Source: an uncultured Collinsella sp. (GTDB lineage: Bacteria > Actinomycetota > Coriobacteriia > Coriobacteriales > Coriobacteriaceae). From it: a stretch of 64,000 nt of DNA. Within the stretch, counting starts at the first letter, position 1; each line of letters starts with the position of its first letter. The notes beneath the pieces were generated by a model. The model was given only the letters and a program-made list of their open reading frames with translations. It did no database searches and had not been told where the DNA came from. The stretch lies in contig UQQL01000001.1 of the NCBI GenBank assembly GCA_900543275.1, positions 134,605-198,604 of the forward strand, written 5' to 3'. The position numbers were made by a program, and so were the translations under genes. Shown piece after piece: positions 16,460 to 24,905 of the stretch.

Positions 16460-16496
16460 GTCGCCATCACCCCCACATGGCGCGAACCAAAATCAG

Positions 16497-17196
16497 AACC
16501 ACCCTTAAAAAGGGTGGTTTGCTCTTAGGGTATAACCCACGGGCCCCGGGCTCGCGTCTAAAGGCGCGGGCCCGGACTTCGTCCAGGCCTAGTGCATCTT
16601 GACCCGTGGCGCGCCGGTCGAACCGGCAGGATCACCTCCTCTTGAAGGGGTCCTCGTACTCCTTCACGCTCAGCTTGTCCAGCGCGATGTCGTGGGACTC
16701 CTGCTCCCTGATGTACTTGGCGATCGTCGCCTCGTTCAGGCCGACGGTGGACACGTAGTAGCCCTCCGCCCAGAACTTCCTGTTGCCGAACTTGTACTTG
16801 AGGTTGGCGTGCCTGTCGAATATCATCAGCGAGCTCTTCCCCTTCAGGCAGCCCATGACGCTCGCGACGCTGTACTTCGGCGGGATCGCCAGCAGCACGT
16901 GCACGTGGTCGGGCATCAGGTGCCCCTCGATTATCTCGATCCCCTTGTACTCGCACAGCTTCCTGAGGATCTCCCCTATGTCGCTCCTGATTTGGTTGTA
17001 GATCACTTTGCGCCTATACTTCGGCGTGAACACGATGTGGTACTTGCACATCCACTTCGTGTGGGAAAGGCTGTAGGCCTTCTGGGCCATGGCGACCACC
17101 CCTTCGACTCGAATTCTTGACGGCCTGAACAATCGTCAATATCGGTCGGAGGGGTGGCTTTGTAAAGCCGTTTGTCTCCACCCGCGTAGCGGGTGG
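16497..17196 (-). mobile_element. IS200-type insertion element (about 700 bp)
   Basis: A single tnpA gene is bounded by subterminal hairpins that share the same stem sequence: AACCACCCTT-AAA-AAGGGTGGTT (16497-16519) and CCACCCGCGTAGCGGGTGG (17178-17196). A second hairpin, GCTGGCCGCTGCGCGGCCAGC (17203-17223), lies just outside. IS200/IS605 elements have no terminal inverted repeats and use such hairpins for single-strand transposition, so the exact ends cannot be fixed here. No tnpB (Cas12-like) gene accompanies it, as in IS200 proper. Confidence 0.7.
16632..17090 (-). CDS. tnpA: IS200/IS605-family transposase TnpA (Y1 HUH)
   Basis: A 152-residue protein starting MAQKAYSLSHTKWMCKYHIV at 17090 (GGGGTGG upstream). 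The HUH motif is GHLMPDHVHVLLAIPP, and the catalytic-tyrosine helix contains EATIAKYIREQE. The segment FTPKYRRKVIY is typical of IS200 proteins. The enzyme cuts and joins single-stranded DNA at hairpin-flanked ends through a 5'-phosphotyrosine. The length is normal and no frameshift is seen, so the element may be active. Confidence 0.93.
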   Translation of the reverse strand: MAQKAYSLSHTKWMCKYHIVFTPKYRRKVIYNQIRSDIGEILRKLCEYKGIEIIEGHLMPDHVHVLLAIPPKYSVASVMGCLKGKSSLMIFDRHANLKYKFGNRKFWAEGYYVSTVGLNEATIAKYIREQESHDIALDKLSVKEYEDPFKRR

Positions 17197-17319
17197 TTTA
17201 AAGCTGGCCGCTGCGCGGCCAGCAGACTAAAGTCTTGAACAAAAGCGCGGCCTAAAAGGCCGCGCGCCATCTTTAATTCAGATCTATATTGCCCGTAACG
17301 GCAGCGCCGAGGTAACGCA

Positions 17320-17444
17320 GGCCCGAGGGCAACCTTCCTTTCCGGCGCACTCCGCAGGACGAAAGAACCTCCGCCGCACGAAGTGCGCAGCGGAGGTTCT
17401 TTCATGTCCGAGGACGCGCCGGAAAGGAAGGTTGCCCTCGGGCC
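17320..17444. repeat. Nested palindrome downstream of ilvE, 29-bp perfect arms
   Basis: Arms 17320-17348 and 17416-17444 are exact inverse complements. The 67-base centre contains a second stem, GAAAGAACCTCCGC with GCGGAGGTTCTTTC (17361-17403), with a CGCAC/GTGCG tip. Layout and size recall the 69-nt-core elements but the core sequence differs. It begins 16 bases after the ilvE stop codon and could end that transcript. The rest of 17224-17319 shows a short GCGCGGCC..GGCCGCGC stem and nothing else. Confidence 0.65.
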
Positions 17445-17460
17445 GAGCAGCTATGGCAGC

Positions 17461-18513
17461 TTACGCCACGGTATAGACCCAGTTGTGCTTATCTTCAACA
17501 GCACCAGACTGGATACCAGTCAGGGTCTCGCGGAGCTTCTTCATCACAGGGCCGATCTCGGTGTAGCCAGCCGGGAAGGTCACGGTCTCGTCGGCGCCAT
17601 AGACCTTGTTGTCAATCTCGCCAACCGGAGAGATGACGGCAGCGGTGCCGCACAGGCCGCACTCGACAAAGGTACCGGCCTTGACCTCGACCCACTCGAC
17701 GGGACGCTGGTCAACGGTCATGCCCAGGTCCTGAGCAACCTGAACGAGCGAACGGCGGGTGATGGAGGGCAGGATGGAGTCGGTGTGCGACTGAGGAACG
17801 ACGAGCGTGCCGTCCTCCTTCACGAACAGGACGTTAGCGCCACCGGTCTCCTCGACATAGGTGCGGGACTCGGAGTCGAGATACAGGTTCTCGGCATAGC
17901 CCTCGCGATGGGCCTCCATCGTGGGCTTGAGGGACATGGCGTAGTTGAGGCCGGCCTTGATGTTGCCGGTGCCGTGCGGTGCCGCACGGTCATACTCGGA
18001 AACGCGCAGCTTGACGGGCTTAAGGCCACCCTTAAAGTACGGACCGACCGGGGTCACGAGAATGCGGAACGTGTACTCAGGAGCGGGAGCCACGCCGATC
18101 ACGTCACCGGAGCCGATCATAAACGGACGCACGTACAGGGTCGCGCCGGAACCGAAGGGCGGAACCCAGGCGGCGTTGGCAGAAACGACCTGCTTGACGG
18201 CCTCGACGAACTTGTCCTTGGGGAACGGGGGCATCTCGAGGCGCTGCGCAGAGTTGTACATACGCTCGGCGTTCATGTCGGGACGGAAGCAGACGATGCT
18301 ACCGTCCTCGGCGGTGTAGGCCTTCAGGCCCTCAAAGACCTCCTGGCAGTAATGGAAGATGCCGCCGCACTCGGAGACATGCAGGGTGTGGTCGGTAGTC
18401 AGGCCGCCCTCGTCCCACTCGCCATCCTTCCAATGAGCCTCGTAGCTGTAATCGGTCTTCATGTAGCCAAAGCCGAGGCTACCCCAATCGATATCCTTCT
18501 TCTCGACAGTCAT
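17461..18513 (-). CDS. ilvE: Branched-chain amino acid aminotransferase
   Basis: A 350-residue fold-type IV PLP enzyme, start ATG 18513 with AAGGAGCGACAT. Recognisable elements are ECGGIFHYCQEVFEGLKAY, RPDMNAERM, ATLYVRPFMIGSGD, the PLP lysine in GTGNIKAGLNYA (Lys 186), and ETGGANVLFV. It interconverts Leu, Ile and Val with their 2-oxo acids, the last step of synthesis or first step of breakdown. Length is typical. The upstream region carries an operator-like palindrome (18702-18719) shared with cstA and the amino-acid ABC operon. The open frame extends 50 codons upstream of the chosen start but without a ribosome binding site. Confidence 0.93.
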   Translation of the reverse strand: MTVEKKDIDWGSLGFGYMKTDYSYEAHWKDGEWDEGGLTTDHTLHVSECGGIFHYCQEVFEGLKAYTAEDGSIVCFRPDMNAERMYNSAQRLEMPPFPKDKFVEAVKQVVSANAAWVPPFGSGATLYVRPFMIGSGDVIGVAPAPEYTFRILVTPVGPYFKGGLKPVKLRVSEYDRAAPHGTGNIKAGLNYAMSLKPTMEAHREGYAENLYLDSESRTYVEETGGANVLFVKEDGTLVVPQSHTDSILPSITRRSLVQVAQDLGMTVDQRPVEWVEVKAGTFVECGLCGTAAVISPVGEIDNKVYGADETVTFPAGYTEIGPVMKKLRETLTGIQSGAVEDKHNWVYTVA

Positions 18514-18701
18514 ATGTCGCTCCTTACATACACAGTTGCATACTCGCGAACCCGCACGCAAGGACCGGGGCCGACCGCGTCGCAACATCGCACGCCCGGA
18601 GCGTAGAGCCGGACGGGACACGCGGACAGCATCAAAGCCGATGGCACGTCGATTCGCATGCACGAGATTGTACTCCGCACACGCATCGGATAAAACGTTT
18701 T

Positions 18702-18719
18702 TCTTTAACTAACTAAAGT
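18702..18719. promoter_or_regulatory. Operator-like palindrome upstream of ilvE
   Basis: TCTTTAACTAACTAAAGT is a variant of the ACTTTAGTTA(C/G)(C/G)TAAAGT motif seen at cstA and the amino-acid ABC operon. It lies about 190 bases upstream of the ilvE start. I cannot fix a promoter next to it with confidence; a TACAAT hexamer lies about 30 bases closer to the gene. Confidence 0.5.
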
Positions 18720-18738
18720 ATTTTCATTTGACCGAAGC

Positions 18739-18771
18739 AAAAAGGCCCGCCACCGTAAGCGGTGACGGGCC
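18739..18771 (-). terminator. Intrinsic terminator of the dedA gene
   Basis: On the minus strand GGCCCGTCACCGC and GCGGTGGCGGGCC form a stem with one mismatch followed by five T, about 30 bases past the stop codon. Confidence 0.85.
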
Positions 18772-18801
18772 TCAACTGCACGGTTTGCGCGCTGGCTCGA
18801 G

Positions 18802-19449
18802 CTAAGCGTTCTTTTTGCCCAGCTTAGCCTTAACCAGACCGACCACGGTCGGGATAATCGACACGGCAACGATGCCAACGATTAGCAGCTCAAAGTGCTC
18901 CTGCACAAAGGGAATGCCGCCAAAGAAGTAGCCCAGCAGCGTAAAGACCGTCGACCAGGTAATGCCGCCCAGCACGTTAAAGATGACAAAGTTGCGCCAG
19001 TGCATGCCGCCCATGCCAGCGATGAAGGGCACAAAGGTGCGGATAAACGGGAAGAAGCGACCCAGGAAGATGGCCAGGTGGCCCCACTTGTCCAGGAAGT
19101 CCTCGGACTTTTTGATTCGCTCGGGCGTCATGGCCTTCACCTTGCCCGAGGCGATGATCTTTTGGCCAAAGAAATGACCGATCATAAAGTTGCACTGATC
19201 GCCCAAGATGGCAGCCGTCCATGCGACGGCCAGCAGAGCCACGATGTTAAAGCCGCCGTTGTGGGCAAAGAAACCCGAGGCAAACAGCAGCGAGTCGCCG
19301 GGAAGGAACGGGAAGAACACCACGCCCGTCTCGATAAAGATAATCAGGAACACGCAGCCGTAGGCCATAAGCGGGCCGGCGGCGATCCAGCTGGCGATCG
19401 CGGTGCGCGGGTCCTTAAGCAGCTCGGCAATGAAATTGATGAAACCCAT
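18802..19449 (-). CDS. DedA/SNARE-associated family membrane protein
   Basis: A 215-residue protein, start at ATG 19449 with GAGAGG nine bases upstream. Several membrane segments are visible, with the DedA signatures ETGVVFFPFLPGDSLLFASG near residue 41, GDQCNFMIGHFFG, and FLGRFFPFIRTFVPFIAGMG. DedA proteins are proposed lipid scramblases or undecaprenyl-phosphate flippases (UptA branch) needed for envelope recycling. The glutamate and arginines thought to be needed for transport are present in these segments. Divergent from cysE, with a terminator downstream. Confidence 0.9.
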   Translation of the reverse strand: MGFINFIAELLKDPRTAIASWIAAGPLMAYGCVFLIIFIETGVVFFPFLPGDSLLFASGFFAHNGGFNIVALLAVAWTAAILGDQCNFMIGHFFGQKIIASGKVKAMTPERIKKSEDFLDKWGHLAIFLGRFFPFIRTFVPFIAGMGGMHWRNFVIFNVLGGITWSTVFTLLGYFFGGIPFVQEHFELLIVGIVAVSIIPTVVGLVKAKLGKKNA

Positions 19450-19672
19450 GAAGTAAAACCTCTCAGTTGTGGGCGCGGACACGTCCAAGTTGACCAGTAT
19501 ACGGTTGCGACGCCCCCTCGTGCGCAACCCCACAAAAGCATGACCCCATTACCAGCAAGTTTGCATAACTGACACCTGTTGCGCAATGCCGCCAAGATTG
19601 TCCTTCCTAATCCCTAGCGAATCGCTATACTTTATTGAATCGCATTGCCATGGCGCTAAGGGAGGGCGGCCG

Positions 19673-20377
19673 GTGAGCTTTATCAATACCATTCGCGAGG
19701 ACATCAAGACCGTCCAAGCGCAGGATCCCGCCGCGCAAAACGGTCTAGTCATCTTCCTTTCCTATCCTGGCCTGCACGCCAAGTGGAACCATGTGCCCGA
19801 GCACTGGCTCTGGGAGCACGGCCATCGCTCGCTCGCCCGCGTGCTCTCGCAAATCACCCGCCATATCACTGGCGTCGAAATTCACCCTGCCGCACAGATC
19901 GGCAAGCATTTCTTTATCGACCACGCCATGGGCGTTGTCATCGGCGAAACCGCCATTGTGGGCGACAACTGCGTGCTCTACCAGGGCGTCACGCTCGGCG
20001 GTACCGGCAACGAGACCGGCAAACGCCACCCCACCCTGGGCAACAACGTCACCGTGGGCACAGGCGCCAAGGTGCTCGGCAACATCCGCATCGGCAACAA
20101 CGTCAAAATCGGCGGCAACTCGGTTGTCGTCAAGGACGTGCCCGACAACTGCACCGTCGTGGGCGTGCCAGGACGCATCATCAAGCGCAACGGCTGCCGT
20201 GTGTTCGAGGAGAGTTTCGACGCCAAGCAGCATCGCGAGTACATGCCCGATGACGCCGCCGAGCAGAGTGCCCTCAACCGCCAGGGCATCACCGAGAATG
20301 CCCGCCGCGTCAAAGAACTCGAGCGAGAGGTGGCCGAGCTCAAGGCCCTCGTCGCCAAGCTCATGGACGAACGTTAG
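19673..20377 (+). CDS. cysE: Serine O-acetyltransferase
   Basis: A 234-residue left-handed beta-helix acyltransferase. The GTG at 19673 is chosen for GGGAGGG seven bases upstream. Signature segments are [48 protein letters not shown] and [13 protein letters not shown], with catalytic His in IDHAMG. It transfers acetyl from acetyl-CoA to serine for cysteine synthesis. The C-terminal 45 residues form a charged coiled coil ([18 protein letters not shown]). No cysK is adjacent. A terminator that can work in both directions follows. Confidence 0.92.
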   Translation: MSFINTIREDIKTVQAQDPAAQNGLVIFLSYPGLHAKWNHVPEHWLWEHGHRSLARVLSQITRHITGVEIHPAAQIGKHFFIDHAMGVVIGETAIVGDNCVLYQGVTLGGTGNETGKRHPTLGNNVTVGTGAKVLGNIRIGNNVKIGGNSVVVKDVPDNCTVVGVPGRIIKRNGCRVFEESFDAKQHREYMPDDAAEQSALNRQGITENARRVKELEREVAELKALVAKLMDER

Positions 20378-20414
20378 GAACGCAAGCGGCACAAAACAAT
20401 ATCGGCACCGACGC

Positions 20415-20456
20415 AAAAGGCGCGCCAGGGAATCCATCCCCGGCGCGCCTTATTTC
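20415..20456. terminator. Bidirectional intrinsic terminator between cysE and the ABC operon
   Basis: AAGGCGCGCC..GG and CC..GGCGCGCCTT form a stem with AAAA before it and TATTT after it, so it can serve the plus-strand cysE and the minus-strand exporter operon. Confidence 0.75.
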
Positions 20457-20459
20457 TGA

Positions 20460-20489
20460 TGTGACATGCGGGACTGTCCCTTTGTCACA
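20460..20489. repeat. Short REP-like palindrome with GGGAC/GTCCC
   Basis: TGTGACA (20460-20466) and TGTCACA (20483-20489) bracket GGGACTGTCCC. It has the same GGGAC-type heart as other palindromes in the window and ends directly at the stop codon of the ABC gene. Confidence 0.5.
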
Positions 20490-22502
20490 TTATGCGAATT
20501 GGCTCAGGTAGAGGTCGGCGTAGGCGCCCTCGGCAGCCAGCAGCTCCTTGTGCGTTCCCTGCTCGATAATGTTGCCGTGATCCATAACCAAGATCAGGTC
20601 GGCATCCACAATCGTCGACAGGCGATGCGCGATCACAAAGCTCGTGCGGCCGCGCATGAGCGCGTCCATGGCGCGGCCGATGGCAAGCTCGGTGCGCGTA
20701 TCCACGCTCGACGTCGCCTCGTCCAGGATGAGAATCGCCGGGTTGTTGAGCAGCACGCGTGCGATGGTTAGCAGCTGACGCTGGCCCTGGCTGATGCTTT
20801 CGGCATCGTTGGCTACGCGCGTGTCGTAGCCCTGAGGCATGGTGCGCACAAAGAAGTCGACCTGGGCGGCGCGAGCGGCCGCAACAATCTCCTCGCGCGT
20901 TGCCTCGGGGCAGCCGTAGGCGATGTTCTCGGCAATCGTGCCGTCGAACAGCCAGGCATCCTGTAGCACCATGCCAAACTGCTGCCGTAGCTCGCCGCGA
21001 TCCATGAGGCGCGTATCCACACCGTCAAGCGTAATGCGGCCGCCGTCGATCTCGTAAAAGCGCATGAGCAGGTTGATGAGCGTCGTCTTGCCTGCGCCCG
21101 TGGTTCCCACCACGGCAATCTTCTGGCCCGGCTCGGCGGTAAACGACACGTCGCGCATGAGCGGCTTGTCGGGCGAATAACCAAAGCGCACGTGCTCAAA
21201 GGAGACGCGGCCCTCCACGCGACCCGGCAGCTTGGCGGCCTCGCCCGGCTGCGGATCGGCCTCCATCTCGGGCTCATCGAGCAGGTCGAACACGCGCTCC
21301 GCACTCGCCAGCGCGCTCTGCAGCGAGTTGAAGGTAAACGAGAGCTGCGTCATGGGCTCGGACGCCTCGTAGATAAACTGGAAGAACGCCTGGAACACGC
21401 CGACAGTCATCTGACCGGCCACCAGCATGTTGCAGCCCACGAGCGCGATCACGATCTGCGCCAGACGACCGATAAAGCGAACCGCGGGGCCCACAGCGTT
21501 AATCATAAAGTCGGCCTTGACGCTCACACGCGCCAGCTCGCCCGAGGCCTCGTGTACCTCGGCAGAACTCTGGCGCTCGCGGTTGAACGCGCGAATCACC
21601 AGACGGCCCGAGTAGCCCTCCTCGACCGCGCTCGTAATCTTGGACACCCACTCCTGGCGTTCGCCCGTTACATCATGCGTGCGGCGCGAAACCACTTTGG
21701 TCACCAGCAGCGACAGGGCCGTGAAGCCCAAAAAGACGAGCGTGAGCTTAACGCTATAGACGAACATCATGATGATGGCACCCGTCACGGTGCCGATCGA
21801 CACAAGCAGCTGCAGCAATCCGCGCTGCATGCTCTCGGACATCTTGTCCAAGTCGTTGGTCGCACGGCTGACGACCTCACCGGGACGATGCGCGTCAAAG
21901 AAGGCAAGCGGCAGAAGATTGAGCTTTTGTGCGATGCGGTTGCGTAGACGCAGGTTGAGGCGTTCGGCCACGCTCGACATCAAAAAGCTCTGGAGCGCAT
22001 AGAACGAGGCAGCGGCAGTCCAGATCATAAAGTAGACGAAGATGGTCTTGCCGCAGTTCTCCCAGGTGATGTTGAAGGTGGTTCCGTTGGCAAACGCCAC
22101 CTGCATATGCCCCCACAGCTCGTCGATGACGTGAGCGCTGTACGCCGGCGCGGCGGTGTTAAAGATGACGTAGAACACGATGCTCGCAAACACGATGTAA
22201 AAGCGCCAATGGTCGCCGGCGGCCTCGCCCCACAAGCGGCGCACCGTCGCCCAGGTATCCCGGGGCGTCTCGTCCTCGTCTTCGTCGTCCACGTCGCGCA
22301 TACGTTCTGCCTCGGCACGGGCACGTTCGTCCTCGGCACGCTCGTTTTCCTCGTACAGCGCCTGGCGACGAGCCTCGCGCTCGGCCGCCTTGATGGCGTC
22401 ATCCAGCTCGAGCACCGCGGCAGCCTGGTCGACCGTTTTCTCAGCGGCGTCCGAATCGTTCGAATCGATAGCATCGCTGCACTTCTTGAGCTCCTCGGTC
22501 AT
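20490..22502 (-). CDS. ABC exporter, half-transporter with consensus catalytic site (second pair)
   Basis: A 670-residue fused permease-ATPase. The ATG at 22502 is chosen because GGGAGG is nine bases upstream; a GTG at 22511 touches that site. Residues 1-85 are an unusual acidic, coiled cytosolic extension (ERARAEAERMRDVDDEDEDE). Six membrane helices follow, then the ATPase: Walker A GTTGAGKTT, signature ISQGQRQLL, Walker B LILDEATSSVD, H-loop IAHRLST. Stop and start with the upstream partner are one base apart. It forms the active half of a heterodimeric exporter controlled by the MarR regulator at the head of the operon. Probable role is multidrug or toxin export. Confidence 0.9.
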   Translation of the reverse strand: MTEELKKCSDAIDSNDSDAAEKTVDQAAAVLELDDAIKAAEREARRQALYEENERAEDERARAEAERMRDVDDEDEDETPRDTWATVRRLWGEAAGDHWRFYIVFASIVFYVIFNTAAPAYSAHVIDELWGHMQVAFANGTTFNITWENCGKTIFVYFMIWTAAASFYALQSFLMSSVAERLNLRLRNRIAQKLNLLPLAFFDAHRPGEVVSRATNDLDKMSESMQRGLLQLLVSIGTVTGAIIMMFVYSVKLTLVFLGFTALSLLVTKVVSRRTHDVTGERQEWVSKITSAVEEGYSGRLVIRAFNRERQSSAEVHEASGELARVSVKADFMINAVGPAVRFIGRLAQIVIALVGCNMLVAGQMTVGVFQAFFQFIYEASEPMTQLSFTFNSLQSALASAERVFDLLDEPEMEADPQPGEAAKLPGRVEGRVSFEHVRFGYSPDKPLMRDVSFTAEPGQKIAVVGTTGAGKTTLINLLMRFYEIDGGRITLDGVDTRLMDRGELRQQFGMVLQDAWLFDGTIAENIAYGCPEATREEIVAAARAAQVDFFVRTMPQGYDTRVANDAESISQGQRQLLTIARVLLNNPAILILDEATSSVDTRTELAIGRAMDALMRGRTSFVIAHRLSTIVDADLILVMDHGNIIEQGTHKELLAAEGAYADLYLSQFA

Positions 22503-22503
22503 G

Positions 22504-24240
22504 CTACTCACCTCCCTTCATCTGCGATTCCGCGATAGCGCGGTACACCTCGCAGGTTTCCATGAGCTCGTCGTGCGTGCCCAGGCCCGCGACCTCGCCG
22601 TCCTTGAGCACCACGATCTGGTCGGCATGCAAGATCGTCGAGATGCGCTGCGCGATGATGAGCACCGCAGCGTCGCGCGTCTCCTCCTGCAGCGCATGGC
22701 GCAGCGCTGCATCGGTCTTAAAGTCCAAGGCCGAAAAACTGTCATCGAAGATATACAGATCGGCATGCTTCATGAGCGCGCGGGCAATGGCCAGGCGCTG
22801 GCGCTGACCGCCCGAAAAGTTCGTGCCACCCTGCGCCACCGGGGTATCGAGCCCCTGCGGCTGATCGAGCACAAAGGTGCTCTGGGCAACCTGGAGCGCG
22901 TGGAGCATATCGGCCTCGGTCGCGTCTTCGTTGCCAAAGCGCAAATTGCTTGCCACGGTGCCCGAGAACAGCCATGCCTTCTGCGGGACGTAGGCAATGC
23001 GCCCGCGAATCTCGTCTTGCGAAAGCTCGCGCAGGTCGACGCCGTCCAGGCGAATGGCACCCTTGGTGGCATCGTGAAAACGCAGCAGAAGCTTTGCCAC
23101 CGTCGACTTGCCCGAGCCCGTCGAGCCCACAATCGCGGTCGTCTGACCGCGACGACAGGCAAAGCTCAGGTCGCACAGGGTGTCCTCATCGGCATCGTCA
23201 AAACGAAACGACATGTGATCGAACTCAGCGACCGCATCCGCATCGCCCCCGGAGGCAGGCGCCCCGTCACCCAGCGTACGCTCGCCGTCCACGATGCCCG
23301 GCTCAATCTCCAACACCTGCTGCGCACGGTTCAGGCACGCCGCGGCGCGCGGCAGCGTCAGCACTACCATCTGCGCCATCATCACAAAGAACAGGATCAG
23401 GAGCGCATATTCCAGCACCGCGGAGATGCTCGCAATCTGCATTGCATGGGCGCCAACGCGGTTGCCGCCCACCCACAGCACCGCCACCTCGGCAATGTTC
23501 ATCAAAAAGAAGGTAGAGCTATCAAGGCCCACAAACAGGTGGTTGACCTTAATGGCGTTGTCCGCGTAATCGCTAAACACCTCGTCCAGGCGCTGCTCCT
23601 CGTGAAGCTCTTTATTAAAAGCGCGGATGACGCGAACGCCCACGATGTTCTCGCGCAGCACCACGTTCATGCGGTCGATAAAGCTCTGCAGGCGCATAAA
23701 AATTGGCGCGGCGTTAGCCACGGTAAAGACTGCCGCCACCAGCACGATCGCAACCACCACGCCCAGCAGCGTACCCATGGCGGGATCGATGAGCCACGCA
23801 AAAATGATGCCCGCGACGGCCAAGAACGGCACCGGCAGCACCAGCTGGATCGTCTGCAGGATGGCCTGCTGAATCACATTGATGTCGTTGAGCGAGCGCG
23901 TGATCATCGATCCGGTGCCAAAGCGCTCAAAGTCGCTGGCCGCGAGCTCGAGCGACTTGTCGTACACGGCATTGCGGATATCGCAGGCCACGTTGGCGGC
24001 CAAGCGCGCCGAAAGATAGCAGCCCAGCACCGCGCCGCCGCTGGCCATGCCGGTCGCGATAAGCATGTAGAGGCCATTGCGCAAAATGTAGTCGACATCA
24101 CCCGTGGTGATACCGGTGTTGACCATGTTCGCCAACATCGTGGGCACGAGCAGCGTACCGACGTTGTCGATTAGCAGCACCAGCAGCGTCACCGCGATCA
24201 GACCGCGGTACGGCCTCATAAACCTCATTAAGAGTCGCAT
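22504..24240 (-). CDS. ABC exporter, half-transporter with degenerate catalytic site (second pair)
   Basis: A 578-residue fused permease-ATPase overlapping the MarR gene by 13 bases. Walker A GSTGSGKST and signature FSGGQRQRL are intact, but Walker B is YIFDDSFSALD (Asp for the catalytic Glu) and the H-loop is Gln (IIAQRIST). These are the marks of the non-hydrolysing half of a heterodimer. A second possible start (MRFMRPYRG, 24228) overlaps the MarR stop codon by one base (TAATG). The N-terminus MRLLMRFMRPYRGLIAV is typical of MdlA/LmrC-type proteins. Confidence 0.9.
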   Translation of the reverse strand: MRLLMRFMRPYRGLIAVTLLVLLIDNVGTLLVPTMLANMVNTGITTGDVDYILRNGLYMLIATGMASGGAVLGCYLSARLAANVACDIRNAVYDKSLELAASDFERFGTGSMITRSLNDINVIQQAILQTIQLVLPVPFLAVAGIIFAWLIDPAMGTLLGVVVAIVLVAAVFTVANAAPIFMRLQSFIDRMNVVLRENIVGVRVIRAFNKELHEEQRLDEVFSDYADNAIKVNHLFVGLDSSTFFLMNIAEVAVLWVGGNRVGAHAMQIASISAVLEYALLILFFVMMAQMVVLTLPRAAACLNRAQQVLEIEPGIVDGERTLGDGAPASGGDADAVAEFDHMSFRFDDADEDTLCDLSFACRRGQTTAIVGSTGSGKSTVAKLLLRFHDATKGAIRLDGVDLRELSQDEIRGRIAYVPQKAWLFSGTVASNLRFGNEDATEADMLHALQVAQSTFVLDQPQGLDTPVAQGGTNFSGGQRQRLAIARALMKHADLYIFDDSFSALDFKTDAALRHALQEETRDAAVLIIAQRISTILHADQIVVLKDGEVAGLGTHDELMETCEVYRAIAESQMKGGE

Positions 24241-24740
24241 GTCTCCCCCTTGCCCTTATCGTCAGCCTCGTTCTCGGCGGCAACTTGCCGTTTAAATGCC
24301 TCGCACTCTTCGTTAAGAACATGGGAGAACTTACCGACCAAGCGCATGATCTCGCGCTGTTCCCACGGCTCGAGCGCCTCGAATGCCTGTTGCTCGGCTT
24401 TTTGCGCCGGCAACGCATAGCGCTTGGCAAACTGCATACCTTCTGCGGTCAGTCGCACAACCTTGTTCTTACGACTGCCCTCGGCAAACTCCAACGTCGC
24501 AAGCCCTCGCGCCCTAAGCGTCTTGATTGCCGAATTGATGGTCTGTTTGCTGTAGAACCATTCACTCGTCAGCCGACTCACGGCAACGCTTCCACCCGCT
24601 GCACTCGTGTCGACGAGCATCCAGTAGGCGCAATCCGAAAGACCACAGGTGCGCGCGAACTCCGAATAGATACGGTCAAGCCCGTTGAGCATCCGGTCGA
24701 AATCGACCGGGCTAACTGTACTATTCATCTCTCCCGCCAT
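24228..24740 (-). CDS. MarR-family transcriptional regulator
   Basis: A 170-residue protein. Winged helix at about residues 45-115: SVAVSRLTSEWFYSKQTINSAIKTLRARGLATLEFAEGSRKNKVVRLTAEG. This arrangement (recognition helix, then a basic beta wing) is that of MarR. The start could also be Met 5 at 24728. It heads the operon with the two ABC half-transporters, with overlapping stop and start codons. Two copies of TAGTC-N8-GACTA just upstream are likely its own operators, so the cluster would be an autoregulated, ligand-released export system. Confidence 0.9.
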   Translation of the reverse strand: MAGEMNSTVSPVDFDRMLNGLDRIYSEFARTCGLSDCAYWMLVDTSAAGGSVAVSRLTSEWFYSKQTINSAIKTLRARGLATLEFAEGSRKNKVVRLTAEGMQFAKRYALPAQKAEQQAFEALEPWEQREIMRLVGKFSHVLNEECEAFKRQVAAENEADDKGKGETCDS

Positions 24741-24744
24741 TCGA

Positions 24745-24762
24745 TAGTCCGAGTTTTGACTA
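24745..24762. promoter_or_regulatory. Predicted MarR operator, proximal site
   Basis: TAGTCCGAGTTTTGACTA contains inverted TAGTC/GACTA half-sites. It ends five bases upstream of the MarR start codon. An identical copy lies exactly 33 bp further out, about three helical turns. Confidence 0.65.
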
Positions 24763-24777
24763 ATTAGGGTTTCAGGT

Positions 24778-24795
24778 TAGTCCGAGTTTTGACTA
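24778..24795. promoter_or_regulatory. Predicted MarR operator, distal site
   Basis: Exact second copy of TAGTCCGAGTTTTGACTA in the same orientation and helical phase as the proximal site. Confidence 0.65.
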
Positions 24796-24844
24796 TCGTC
24801 AAGGGCGGCCGTGCAAGACGTGCGACCCATAACAACATATCGAC

Positions 24845-24880
24845 AAAAAGACCGCCGGCGCGGGGGTGGCGCCGGCGGTT
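24845..24880 (-). terminator. Intrinsic terminator of the 96-residue hypothetical gene
   Basis: On the minus strand ACCGCCGGCGC and GCGCCGGCGGT form an 11-bp stem followed by CTTTTTG. Confidence 0.85.
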
Positions 24881-24905
24881 GCAAGAAAATATCGATTGTT
24901 GGCTG

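Noticed and set aside
16267..16476. 69-codon minus-strand frame inside the 200-bp element
   Set aside because: No ribosome binding site, no recognisable domain, and it spans the inverted ends of a repeat.
18514..18663. 50-codon N-terminal extension of IlvE
   Set aside because: The internal ATG has AAGGAG at good spacing and matches the family N-terminus. The extension is Arg-rich with no ribosome binding site.
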